Assembly (NCBI GenBank): GCA_011317545.1
Contig: WUJK01000003.1
Coordinates: 62,001 to 126,000 of the forward strand
Origin: Coniella vitis
Lineage: Eukaryota; Ascomycota; Sordariomycetes; Diaporthales; Schizoparmaceae
Length of the DNA stretch: 64,000 nucleotides
Direction of reading: 5' to 3'
Shown here: positions 1 to 10,029 of the stretch, piece after piece
Numbering within the stretch: position 1 is the stretch's first letter
How the letters are laid out: each line of letters starts with the position of its first letter
Notes under the pieces: generated by a model
Database searches by the model: none
The model's input: only the letters and a program-made list of their open reading frames with translations
Told to the model about the DNA's origin: nothing
Program-made: the position numbers and the translations under genes

Positions 1-380
1 CAGCCGTACACCATACCACATCTGGTGGTAAGCCCGAATTCCATGTCGTAGCTTCCGCAATGACCCGCACTGCCTCTTTGGAGTCCGTCAAATCTGCGCT
101 GATATAGTGGAAGCGTTGGTTCTCGTCGCGTGCCCCAGCACGGACATACTCGAGACCCTCCTGCAACCTTTTCTCGTCGCGGGCTACGGCGATAACATTG
201 GCGCCCTTCTCAGCAAGTTGTCGGCCAGCTTCGAGGCCGGTGCCGCGTGAACCTCCCGTAATGAGCACAGTCTGGTTTCCTGTAAGCTAGAAATGCACAA
301 GGTTGGGGTCTTTGATCGGGATACTATCTACTTACCCTGCCCTCAACGGGGAAGGCGTTGGTTGCAGAAGGCCAAAGCAT
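1..380 (-). CDS. 3-ketodihydrosphingosine reductase, 5' part (cut by the window edge)
   Basis: This is the N-terminal part of a short-chain dehydrogenase that reduces 3-ketodihydrosphingosine with NADPH in sphingolipid synthesis, the role of yeast Tsc10, on the ER membrane. Exon 1 runs from an ATG at 380 down to 336 (15 codons); a 49-base GT-AG intron covers 335-287; exon 2 runs from 286 off the left edge. The join is in phase. Exon 2 shows the SDR cofactor motif TGGSRGTG, then LAEKGANVIAVARDEKRL and the stretch QRFHYISADLTD followed by PPDVVWC, which is characteristic of the Tsc10/KDSR branch rather than SDRs in general. The catalytic Ser-Tyr-Lys lies beyond the window, so activity cannot be judged. 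It is a conserved housekeeping gene and probably marks the left border of the accessory region. Confidence 0.85.
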
Positions 381-510
381 TTCTCGTCAAATTATGGAAC
401 TATGAGTTGAGAGAGGTCGCAGGACGCAAACAAGACCTTGGTAGGACTGGATAATCAGGCGCCGGCCTTCATTGCCAGCTGCTTTCAGAGTGGGGTAGCA
501 CGAGCTCGAA

Positions 511-549
511 CTGGAGTGACTGGAGTGACTGGAGTGACTGGAGTGACTG
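511..549. repeat. 9-base tandem repeat, four copies
   Basis: The unit CTGGAGTGA is repeated four times without change, followed by a partial CTG. It lies about 130 bases upstream of the reductase start codon. Perfect copies point to recent slippage expansion. Confidence 0.9.
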
Positions 550-595
550 CATAGGTGTGGATATCAAGGCATAATAAGACACCGTAACCCTCACA

Positions 596-613
596 TACAT
601 AGTATACTATGTA
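596..613. repeat. perfect 18-base palindrome
   Basis: TACATAGTATACTATGTA reads identically on both strands. Related motifs (TACATAGTATAC, GTACTATGTAT, GTATACTATGTG) recur several times up to about 1070. It could be a regulatory site for a dimeric protein or a relic of a mobile element; the sequence alone does not decide. Confidence 0.7.
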
Positions 614-1435
614 GCTAATACGATAAGTCGCTTGCCAGCTCGGTACTCGGCCCCGGTTAAACCCCGTAAGTACTATGTATAGAGTACTCTGGTGAATTTT
701 ATATAGAAATACTGTACTCTATACGTAGTACTACCACGTGTGGGACCTTGCTTGGGTTACAATAGTATTGCTACAGGCCTTCTTTATCCTCCAATGATAT
801 ATTACTGCGCTGACAAACATTTTCGTAAGCGGCCCGCTCTCCAACCAGATTGATCCACAGCTCTATACATAGTATACATAGTCCAGATGGCAGCGTGGTA
901 TCGATGACAATCATCATTGTGTGTTTTTGCTACTGTATTACCATGGTAAAGTACCTCAAGTACTGCATAGTACTGTGTATTTCACGACCATAACATCTAG
1001 TATATACAAGGGTGGGACCCGACGGAATACTGAAGTATACTATGTGTGTGCAGTTGCATACATAGTAGTTCTTCTCTGTGTGGCCTCAGCTGATAGCACT
1101 CCAATGGTCAGGCAATTTCAGGAAGATCGCCAGTCAGCCCGACTCCATCATCAACTCCCCGCTCGTGCTTATGCACGTTGGCTGAAGATTGCAACCCTAG
1201 AACAGCATTCTCCTACCAATACCCAAGTTCGAGATTGTGGCTCGCATGAGCGTTGTAGAATAAACTTAAATACGGGGGTAATGGTTCATAGTAAAAGTTT
1301 TTTTTCCCTTTCCCAAAATGATGTGCTTGCCATTCTACCTGTCGGACGCCCGGCGGGCTCCTTTGCGAATTCTTGCTAGGTACCGGAAAGTTTTGGAACA
1401 ATACTGGTATCAAGCCAAGGCGAGCGATTTTCATC

Positions 1436-2947
1436 ATGTCAGAGACTGCTAGCCAAAAAGCCAATGCTGCTGATCAGGAAACGACGACAACGATAGTCGG
1501 AGCAATAGCCATCGTTCTCGCCGTACTTGCAACCGTCCTTCGCTTTTACACACGATTGCACATGCATATTGGATTATGGTGGGACGATTGGTTGTCCCTG
1601 ATTGCGGTTATTGCAGCTGTTGCAGCGGGTGTTCTTGTCTTGGTGGGTGGGTGCATTTCCGCCTTTCTTAAAAGCCTTTTCAATCTCACATCTTGCCATT
1701 GCATACTGGTGGCCACGTGTGTCGATCCTCGTCAGAAAACCATTGCAAAAGCCCTTGCTGACAGGCGGGAATAACTCCCTAGCATCTCTCCTGGATCCTG
1801 ATGCCGCATGGCTGCTCTCGGAAAATGACCCAAACTACGAATATACAGCAGCCAACCAAATGGATCTGAAATTAGCTTTTATAGCCGACATACTTTATTT
1901 CACCATCATCGGCGCCGCCAAGTCCTCTATTCTATTGATGTATACGCGTATCTTCGCTGTTTCCCGCTCCTTTCGCTACCAAGTATGGGTTTTGGGCGGT
2001 ATCGTGACCCTGTTCTGGGTTGCGTGCACATTTGCAACCATGTTCAATTGCTGGCCCATAAAATGGAGCTGGCTCAACTCTCTGAGTCCAGCATCGCATT
2101 GCATCAACTACAATATATTTTGGTTGAGTATGGGTATATTTGAAGAAGTGCTGGACATATGCATCTTGGCACTGCCACTACGACAAACTCTGAAGCTGCA
2201 GCTCTCTTCACAAAAAAAGATTGGGGTTATTTGTATATTTCTTTTGGGAGGATTGTACGTCCTGGTAACCCGTGCATTCTACATGCCTAAAAACAAGTGC
2301 GACGCTTTATTAACCACAAACCATAATCCAGGGTGATCATTACGGGGATTGTCAAGGTTGTCGAAGGCTGGAATGCGCATCCGGGAGCCCGAAGCCCGCT
2401 ATGGGATAAAACTGAGATATGGTCTTCTGTCCACGGTAAGCAGACCCTCGTTGAAAGGAAGGACAACGGAAACGCAAGAAATCACTAGCTGACACAAAAT
2501 TAAGCCTCAATAGGAATTCTCTGTGCCTGCCTGCCCGTCTGCTGGCCTATCCTTATTCTAAGATCTAGCATATTTCGGTTACCCGGTATCCTCAAAGTCA
2601 AATCATCAGGCAAGGTAAGGACCTGGTGGCGAAGCCACAAGACTCCTTGGTCTTCAAGCTTCAAGTCATCCAGCAGACAATACGAAAGGGACCCCGAGAG
2701 CTCGGAAGTCTTGCCTTATAGAGCCGCGCCAACTGAATTGTTGCCAATGTCCCGGAATCATATTCAAGTCGACACCCATATCGAGGTGCAATATCCTTCG
2801 GTAGTGTGGGACGAGGCCCATCTCGCTGCTAATGAGATTCCTTATCCATATTACTACGCACAACCCCAGGTTAGCCACGATATAAACACTCGTAGCCTCC
2901 CTGGCCAGCAGAGCTACGTATCTCAAAGCCAAGGTGGATATATTTAA
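1436..2947 (+). CDS. Pth11-like rhodopsin-fold integral membrane protein
   Basis: Five exons join in phase: 1436-1646, 1765-2254, 2332-2435, 2505-2614 and 2666-2947, giving 398 residues. The protein has the layout of the fungal rhodopsin-domain family (Pth11/SAT4-like): an extracellular N terminus, a first helix (TTTIVGAIAIVLAVLATVLR), the loop motif GLWWDDWLSLIA, later helices including AAKSSILLMYTRIFA and LGGLVIITGIVKVVEGW, and the family's Glu-rich exit near EIWSSVHASIGILCACLP. The C-terminal tail of about 95 residues is polar and Tyr/Gln-rich. Such proteins are plasma-membrane receptors thought to sense surface or chemical cues; the ligand is unknown. Exon 1 ends with a GTGGGT donor; the other donors are standard. 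No CFEM domain is seen. The gene appears intact. Confidence 0.8.
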
Positions 2948-4593
2948 TCAAGAATGATACAATTAGTTGAACAATGATCATTTCTAACTATCGAAGTCAT
3001 CTTAACGTCCGAAAAAACTTCCTATTAGAGAGATGAGGTTTCCGCTTCTACTTTATAAAGCCTGACTGGAAGCCCCCTTTGTCGGAGCACGTTGCTAGAT
3101 TTATAATAGTATATATATCATAATAGACCAGAGTCCAGTCATTATCTCCATACGTAATTACTCCAATAGAATCCTCGATAATATTATTCGGGTTGTGAAA
3201 TTCGTCATTATGGTTCCGTATGAGTGGTTGGAAGATATTGCGTTGTTGGAGCTGTATGGTTTCAACTTGTAATGGCTTCTTTATATGCTCTATAAGAGAC
3301 GGGTGTTGGATGTGGCGCAGACTATACTCAGTTCCAGGAACGTTTGATAAAAAAAAAATTGTCTCTTAGAAAAGTCTACTTGGAAATGTAGCCACTTAGT
3401 CTTTTCTCTATGGAGGCTTGGTTTTCCTGATAATTTCAGTCTTTAAATCAAGGGTAATTAGATCATTGGTATGAAGCTATGGTGAAAGAACTCTCAGAGG
3501 TGAAGGAAATCTATCAAATAGAAGAAGCACCATAACGAAATCGTATCAATTATCAAAAAGAGCCTCACAAAACGAACAACGCATGCTATTGACCTATGCT
3601 AAGCAGACGCGGGAAAAGTTGGATGTGGGATCAAGTAGGCCCTCGGCTGGTCTGTCATCCTATTCATTGGTGCTTACCAAAGCTGCTGCTGTAAACTAGG
3701 AGTAGTGTTGGACAAGAAGCAAAGTGGTCTAACCGTTCTTGCAACTCCGGCTATCAAGCATCAACTGCAGGTAAGCTGATTATCCGTGATACAAAATGCT
3801 TGCATCTCGGAACAATGTGCCTCTTAGAAGAAGACGGTAAATGATATTGATCGTTTCTAGCCAGCCAGCATAGCTGGATTACAACGCAACAACTGAGTGC
3901 TATTTTTACTGTGGATTTGCCCTACCATCATATCAAACATTATCAATTAACCACTTCAAATAGAGATCGCTTTGCCATAAAAGCTCCCCAGGCCGTGCTT
4001 CTCAGAGACACATGGGTTCAAACATTAGCAGTGGCTCCCCTCAAGCCCAATATCGCTTGCAGTAGCTCACATCATTTGTCGCAAAGACAAATCTTGATTC
4101 CTCAGTGCATCATAATTGATCATGCATTTGATCTACAGTACATCGTTTAAGCCGCGGGTGATGATGATTTCGCAAAAAGCAACCCTTGATTGACGACGGG
4201 TGATGTACAAGTACGCTAGACGCTGTGCATTTGTCAGAATCTCTGACGTCATGCGGAATATTGTTCTTGCCCAATGTTGTACTATGTAAGCAGCTACACC
4301 CCCTGAAACCCCAATGTTTATGTGATCACGATTTTCTAATCAACGTCCCTGTATCGAGTCTCATTCTGATTCATTCTGATTCGGAAGCTATGTAGACCCT
4401 TTTGCAAGTTCGAGTCGGTACGCGGAACCATGAAGAAGCGTGGCTATTATTATGTTTGCAACGAACCTCCCATTTTTATTCAGTCCTCTGGTCTTCATCC
4501 TTCAACCACATGTCCCAGACTACAATCTTTACGAATAGTAGCAACTTCAATCCTTTCTAACAATAAGCACCTGAACACTCAATCTCGCCTTCC
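2948..4593. other. intergenic spacer
   Basis: This 1.6 kb stretch is AT-rich with many short homopolymers. An 79-codon open frame at 3911-4150 has no recognisable features. I see no gene, tRNA or clear repeat here; the promoter of the GFA-fold gene should lie near 4400-4590. Confidence 0.5.
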
Positions 4594-5169
4594 ATGACTT
4601 CCTCTGATAAATCGTTTTTTCCCTTGGCTGGTGTTGCGGATGACGGCTGGTCCAAGGAGGATGAAGCAACCGCTACTTGCTTGTGCGGTGCAGTCCAGGT
4701 GGCATTTGTACGTTTCACAGAGGCACCTCTTCAGTTTGGCGAGTTCCCAAAAGCTAACCGCTGCATCATGCAGCCACTGACTGGGGATGGCTTCCACGGC
4801 ACATTCGTCTGCCATTGCCCAGACTGCCGGAAAGTCACCGCCTCCATGTTCGCATCCAACTTCACCATCAAGGAAACCCATCTCAAGTGGATTCGCGGGC
4901 GTGAGCAGCTCAAGGAATTCACCCAATCCAAGACCATCCGCGCCCAGAACAACATGACAAACGCCTTCTGTAGTAACTGTGGAGGCCTTATGTGGCGTTA
5001 TAGTTCGGGCTACCCTGGCTTCTTGTTCATGCGCATCGGCTCGGTGGACGACTTTCACCTCCACGAGACGAAGCTCAAACCCCAGGTGGAGCAGTTTGTA
5101 GAGAATCGTGTGGCGTGGCTCGCACCTGTTCAAGGTGTGGAGCAAGTGCACGGGATGGCCGGATTTTGA
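4594..5169 (+). CDS. GFA/CENP-V-fold zinc-binding protein
   Basis: A single-exon gene of 191 residues. The zinc-ligand pattern of the GFA (glutathione-dependent formaldehyde-activating enzyme-like, Mss4-fold) family is complete: CLC at 29-31, CHCPDC at 73-78 and CSNC at 126-129, followed by the typical GGLMWRY and FLFMRIGSVDD. The CxC, CxCxxC and CxxC sets normally bind two zinc ions. Members have been linked to glutathione adducts, but most fungal copies, including this one, have no proven substrate. There is no signal peptide or membrane segment, so it is probably cytosolic. The start is the first ATG of the frame and lies close before the conserved CLCG. Length is usual for the family. Confidence 0.85.
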   Translation: MTSSDKSFFPLAGVADDGWSKEDEATATCLCGAVQVAFVRFTEAPLQFGEFPKANRCIMQPLTGDGFHGTFVCHCPDCRKVTASMFASNFTIKETHLKWIRGREQLKEFTQSKTIRAQNNMTNAFCSNCGGLMWRYSSGYPGFLFMRIGSVDDFHLHETKLKPQVEQFVENRVAWLAPVQGVEQVHGMAGF

Positions 5170-6096
5170 TAGCGATGGATCTAGATTCTCCTTATCACCA
5201 TGACGTGATTCAAAATGTTCGTTGCTAAGCCGACAAAATGAAACTTTTTGTTCTTGGCCCAAGGCTTATTTCAATATCAAAGTTAGGAAACCTTTCAAGT
5301 TGAATATCAAAAGTTAAATTTGACTGTATCCTGTTGGAAACTTCCCATAAATATGAAACAAATCCCCCATAAACTTTCTAGGACTACTCTGCAGCCTTAT
5401 GTAAGTGAAGAGCCGGGATGCGGCGAGGCTGACAGCCTCGGTGGTCTGTGCACGGTAGCCTTGTCGCACGACAGAAGACGAGAAGACTCAAAGGCTTAGT
5501 AAACTAAAACCCAGATCTGGCAAAAACTGACCTCCCGCCATCTCGGATGCTGATGAGAACTATTAGTCATGTTACACTCTACGCACATACACTCTACGCA
5601 CATACACTCTACGCATATAATTCGTGGGAATCTATCATCATACGTTCTACCCAATCCAGACCCATTTCTATTCGGATAAACTAATTCTAGCTTGCCTTAA
5701 AGCCTATGAACGGAACCGTCTACTAGATCCAGGGCTCGTGGCATTGGATCCTCCCCATTGAAGACAGCTCAGCCACAAGATGATGGTCCGAACCAGTCAG
5801 TAAGATCTACTTGTACTTCTATTGCGAAGGCAATAGGTCGATCATGTTGTATTACTAGATCGTGATTATTGTGTGTAGATGCAGAGCATTCAGTGTCCAA
5901 CCTTCACCTCCTGTAATCCCTCGGCAGTGCACCAATGGCTCTTAATACTTAAAACGTAAAATCTCAACCATTAAGTCCCTTAGTATCATTGATTGGATCA
6001 ACAGCCTCCAGGCTTCCAACAGTCCTACACCTGAGGACGTGAGATCCACAAAGGGCATAGGGCCCATGAAATACGATCCAAGAAACCCCCAGATGG
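5170..6096. other. intergenic spacer between GFA gene and P450
   Basis: The 927-base spacer holds the 3' ends of both flanking genes (convergent). Apart from a 15-base tandem repeat at 5574-5618 I see nothing gene-like in it. Confidence 0.55.
5574..5618. repeat. 15-base tandem repeat, three copies
   Basis: The unit ACACTCTACGCACAT occurs three times in a row, the last copy ending in CGCATAT. It lies between convergent genes and shows no coding potential. Confidence 0.9.
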
Positions 6097-7665
6097 TCAT
6101 CCAAACAATTCTCGAATATCCTTCAACATCGGCGTGGGGTCGACATCAGCTTCTCGGTGCGCCCTCTCAATCACAGCCCGATGGGCATCGCTCTTGCAGG
6201 CAAATCTGATATGTGCCGTCGAGTCGATATGAAAAGTGAGATTGTCCAGGAACGGCTGGACGTCGACGTCCTCCGGCACGTACAGGTCGTAGGCCCAGAG
6301 TATCCTCGCGATGGTGAGCCCTATCGTGTCAGTCACAAACGGTTGGCCCGGGCAGGCCCTCTTGCCGAAGCCGAAGAGCACGGGCTTGGTCAGGGTGGGG
6401 TCTCTGATCCAGCGGGAAGGGTCAAACTTGGTGGGGTTTTCAAAGACGGACTCATCCATGTTCATGGCGTACTGGAACGGGAAGACCATGGCGTCCTTGG
6501 GGATGCGGTACCCCATGTACTCGTCATCATGCAGAGGGGCGCGAGGGAGACCCAGCGGCGTAAGGCTACCGAGCCGCAACGCCTCGCGAATAAAGGCATT
6601 GTAGTAAGGGAGGTTCTCGAGGTCGTCGAGTGCGGGCAAGCGGTCTTTGCCGACGACGCGGTCCATCTCCGCGTGGAGCGCGCGCAGGGCGTCAGGGTGC
6701 TGTAGCGTCGTTTTGATGATGCCCGTCATGGTTAGGGTCATTGCGCCCGGGGTGACCTCGAGCTCCATCATCGAAATGGAGAACTCCTCCAGCGTCATGT
6801 CGGCCGGCCAGCGTGCGTGGATGGCCTGCGCGGTGTTCCACGACGGGCTGGCAAGGGCTTCGCCGATGCGGGTGACTGTCTTGGCGATGATCGGGCGGAG
6901 CAGGGCGGCTGCCTTCCTCCTGAGCAGCCAGGGGACTCCTGGGATGTGTTCCAGGGGTGGAAAGATGTCGACGATGGAGCCGTCAGGGCTGATTGTGGAT
7001 CCGACCAAAGTAAGCAGGGCCCTCACATCTCGGACGTAGGCTGGACCGATGGAATCAACAGTGTTCCCGTAGAGCAAGGGAAAGATTGCCCGCGTGAAGA
7101 CCATGAGCAGGTGGTCCAGGAGATCGCCGCCGCTTAGCATGTCGTGCAGACAGTAGGCTGTGGAGGCGGGTAGCAATCGCGATGTAGCCCTGACGCCCGT
7201 GGGACTGAAGATTGGCGCTCTGAGGCGAGATATAGCGCGGAATTTCTCATTGTGGGGCATAGCCCCGGTAAACAGGTCTTGAAGGAGATATTCATTGATG
7301 AAAATCAATCTTGGTCGGTTGCCGTACAGAGAGAATCGCTTCTCTAGCAGGGCTCGCGCAGTGGCACGGTCGCCGAGAAGGATAAAGGTGCGTGAGCCCA
7401 CTCTGAAGGACAGGATAGGACCATAGATGGCAACCCACTCTTGGAGCTTCTGTAGGGGTGCATCCTGCGGGATTTGGGTGACGTTACCTATTATAGGAAG
7501 AGGTTTGGGACCTGGCGGCAAGGGAAGGGAAGTTGGAGTGAAATACTGCTTGAGGAGTGCCGTCAAGGCAATAACAAAGAGCGCTCCCATGAGGTGATAC
7601 AAGCTGTCAACGGAAATGGGTCCGGTCTTCAATGGCCATCGGCCTTCTGGAAAGTGGAAGGCCAT
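6097..7665 (-). CDS. cytochrome P450 monooxygenase (intronless)
   Basis: A 522-residue class II microsomal P450 in one exon. An N-terminal membrane anchor lies at about residues 23-38, followed by the proline hinge LPPGPKPLPIIGN (48-60). The K-helix ExxR is E361-R364, the PERF-like region is FDPSRW (414-419) and the haem loop is FGFGKRACPG with Cys438 as the iron ligand. The style resembles the fungal OrdA-type clade used in secondary metabolism. Two points are odd: the I-helix reads TPGAMT (305-310), so the usual acid before the conserved Thr is Met309, and the C-helix Trp is replaced by Phe142. It stands divergent from the PKS across 2.4 kb and is the most likely tailoring oxidase of that former cluster. 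The frame is intact, so it may still be expressed. The substrate cannot be told from sequence. Confidence 0.92.
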   Translation of the reverse strand: MAFHFPEGRWPLKTGPISVDSLYHLMGALFVIALTALLKQYFTPTSLPLPPGPKPLPIIGNVTQIPQDAPLQKLQEWVAIYGPILSFRVGSRTFILLGDRATARALLEKRFSLYGNRPRLIFINEYLLQDLFTGAMPHNEKFRAISRLRAPIFSPTGVRATSRLLPASTAYCLHDMLSGGDLLDHLLMVFTRAIFPLLYGNTVDSIGPAYVRDVRALLTLVGSTISPDGSIVDIFPPLEHIPGVPWLLRRKAAALLRPIIAKTVTRIGEALASPSWNTAQAIHARWPADMTLEEFSISMMELEVTPGAMTLTMTGIIKTTLQHPDALRALHAEMDRVVGKDRLPALDDLENLPYYNAFIREALRLGSLTPLGLPRAPLHDDEYMGYRIPKDAMVFPFQYAMNMDESVFENPTKFDPSRWIRDPTLTKPVLFGFGKRACPGQPFVTDTIGLTIARILWAYDLYVPEDVDVQPFLDNLTFHIDSTAHIRFACKSDAHRAVIERAHREADVDPTPMLKDIRELFG

Positions 7666-10029
7666 GTTTTCGAAAGACAGAAGAGCTGGATAATTGCTTC
7701 AGACGCGGCTACACCTTTGCCTATCTCGATGACACGGGCTTTATGAGCGTGAGCTGCTGACTCTTTCAGAAGGGCGGCGGGGTTCAGTCTGATGGCGACA
7801 TCGAGATACCACTACAAAATACGTACCAGAGGTATTGGATGGCTCACTCGGTCATCGGTGCTCGTAATAAATGCGTCACCCGATCTTCATCTTCGGACAT
7901 GCTGGCCCAGAGGGGTTGTGGACATTATCACAGGGCACCAATACAGAGAAACATAGCCAAGACCACTGGATAGTCTGTTGCATTGAAGTCTCGGACGTTT
8001 TCTCCCGTTCAATCTGTATTCTGGGAAGGTTGCGAGACATACATACGACCGGTGAACAAGCAAAGATACTGCACTTGACACATCACCCTGGATGCAGTGA
8101 CTTATAAGCAGCGACGCGGGCTGCAAGGTGAATGTAACGTGGCGGAAACGTATTGCGGGTGGTCTAGTCGTTCTCTCGGCTCGGTCCGTTCAAAAAAGGA
8201 AAAGATACAGAGGTCTGGTAGCATTTTACATAAAAGTACCAGTTTATTCAACTAGTGCACTCTTTGCATTTACTGGATAACCGAGACCAAAAAGAGGAGG
8301 TGGCATGATAGTATGAAGGCCCCTTTCTATCGTTCATTTCTTTATTCTCTATTCTCATCTGGCAAGTTACCGCTATCTGTTTGTCATTGCTCTGGCTCGA
8401 CAATCCATGAGGCTTAGATAAATACTACACTGTGACTGAAGATGAGAACAAAAAGAAATACACTAGTTCCATGATAAGCGCCGTCGAGTTGCCGGGCAAA
8501 GACCCTGCTTCAGAATGTAACAGACATATTCTAAGTTGATCCAGCCTCGCTTGCCTCAGCCTCTGCTGATATCGCCACCCAAATCGAACTCCATTCAATG
8601 ACTTGCTGCAAGCCAAAGACACCCATCAGGGACCAGAAGTTAACGGCTCCATAGACGTGAAAAACAATGGTTAAATATGCAATGATACTACACAAGTAGC
8701 ATTTCATCACAGAACTGTTGACAACAGACGCATGTCTCAAGGTAGTGCTTGAAGTGTCCCTGGCACCACCGATGCAGTCGGCCTACCGAGGCTTTTCAAG
8801 GACCAAGGGCAGTATACAGCCGTCCTAGAGGTGGATAAATTCTAGTAAGTATGATTTCATAGGGGTAGAAGTGTGTAAAATGCTGGTTAAAGCCAAGAGA
8901 CAATGTGCAGAGATAGTGCAATGGAACATTGACAGTCGCAGTTGAAACCCACGGTTTCATCTCTTGACAGAAGGAAGAGGAGGGGAGGATGATCACCAAA
9001 CTCGGCCTTGAGCATGACCAGGAACAGCATGAGTACTGTAAGTTGATAAACAGATTACGCAATGAAACTGTAATAGTAGGAGATGGGACCAATGATGGAC
9101 GCAGAAGTTGAAGACAACAATAGAAGAGTTGACGAGGACAGATAAGAGCCAGGTTCGTAACCAAGCATGATCGACCAAAGAGTAGCTATGCAGTGAAACG
9201 TTTTATTGCAGCCAGAAATCATAAAGCCAATACTTTTCAAGAATCTAAACACGAGGATGAGAGAACCAATATCGGAAGGTATTAGTATTGATTCTAGCCA
9301 GTAATGATCAAGCAATGAAGAGATAATGCAACGAGACGCTGATCATGGCAGTTAGAAACCAAGACTCCAATACAGTCAACGAACTCAATCACGACAACAA
9401 GCGCCGGATGCTGGCCTGAGACAATAGCAATGGTTTAATGGAGCGCTTGGTCCGGACCAAATGGTGCGGCGTTACGGGCATATGAGTGAGGGGATCGACG
9501 AGGTTCAGGCTGAAACGTGCAAACTAGTAGCATGCGCAGAAGTCTTTGACCCCGGACACGCGGTGACACGTCAAGCGTTGCAGTCAAGCCCAAGTTTGAT
9601 AATACTTGCAGTAGCTTAGGCGTAAGGGTCGTGATCGTGTATGATTTTGACGTGACGTGCAACGGCAGGCTGTATGTGATGGGACCTGGAGGCGACAGTT
9701 GTGAAATTGAATCACCAAATCCAGCCTCAATAAGACCTCAGGTGTTGCTGGCGTTTGATATATAGATATGCGTGTGTATATATAGGTAGATGGAAGAGGA
9801 AGAAAGAGAGTAAGTTTGTGAATCAATAAACGACTCAATCAAGCAATATGCTTTTAGCATAGAAACTGATTGCCAGTCAAACTCACAAGCATATTATATT
9901 CTGCACAACTTCTTTCAGAAACTGTACAATTGCCCTCTACAGAGGCGTTTCTTGTGTATACTGAAAACTTCTGCAAAAAACGTCCCCTTTTGTGGAAGCC
10001 TGTGGCTTTTATCAAGCCTACGCAAAGCC
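7666..10029. other. divergent promoter region of P450 and PKS
   Basis: A 2.36 kb spacer between the two divergent start codons. No open frame in it shows a recognisable domain. The plus strand is purine-rich from about 8.9 to 9.8 kb and contains a degenerate tandem repeat (see 8900-9370). Promoters for both metabolic genes must lie here, but I cannot point to a specific regulator site. Confidence 0.55.
8900..9370. repeat. degenerate tandem repeat of about 135 bases, four copies
   Basis: Four related segments begin near 8910, 9050, 9180 and 9317. Each has an AGA-TA-TGCAATGAAAC-like core followed after about 15 bases by GCAGTTAGAAACCA or a diverged form of it. The copies differ at many positions, so the array is old. 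No reading frame is kept across the copies. The period (about 130-140 bases) was judged by eye. Confidence 0.45.

Larger units (their letters stand above)
381..1435. other. intergenic region rich in TACATAGTA-type palindromes
   Basis: I see no convincing gene in these 1055 bases between the divergent reductase and receptor genes, so both promoters should lie here. The stretch holds a 9-base tandem repeat (511-549), a perfect 18-base palindrome (596-613) and several further copies of TAC(A)TAGTA-like motifs between about 660 and 1070. An open frame at 921-1379 has no recognisable domain and contains the same AT-rich motifs, so I do not call it a gene. Confidence 0.6.

Noticed and set aside
921..1379. 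152-codon open frame in the left intergenic region
   Set aside because: It runs through the TA-rich palindromes and has no recognisable protein features; the receptor gene starts just after it in another frame.
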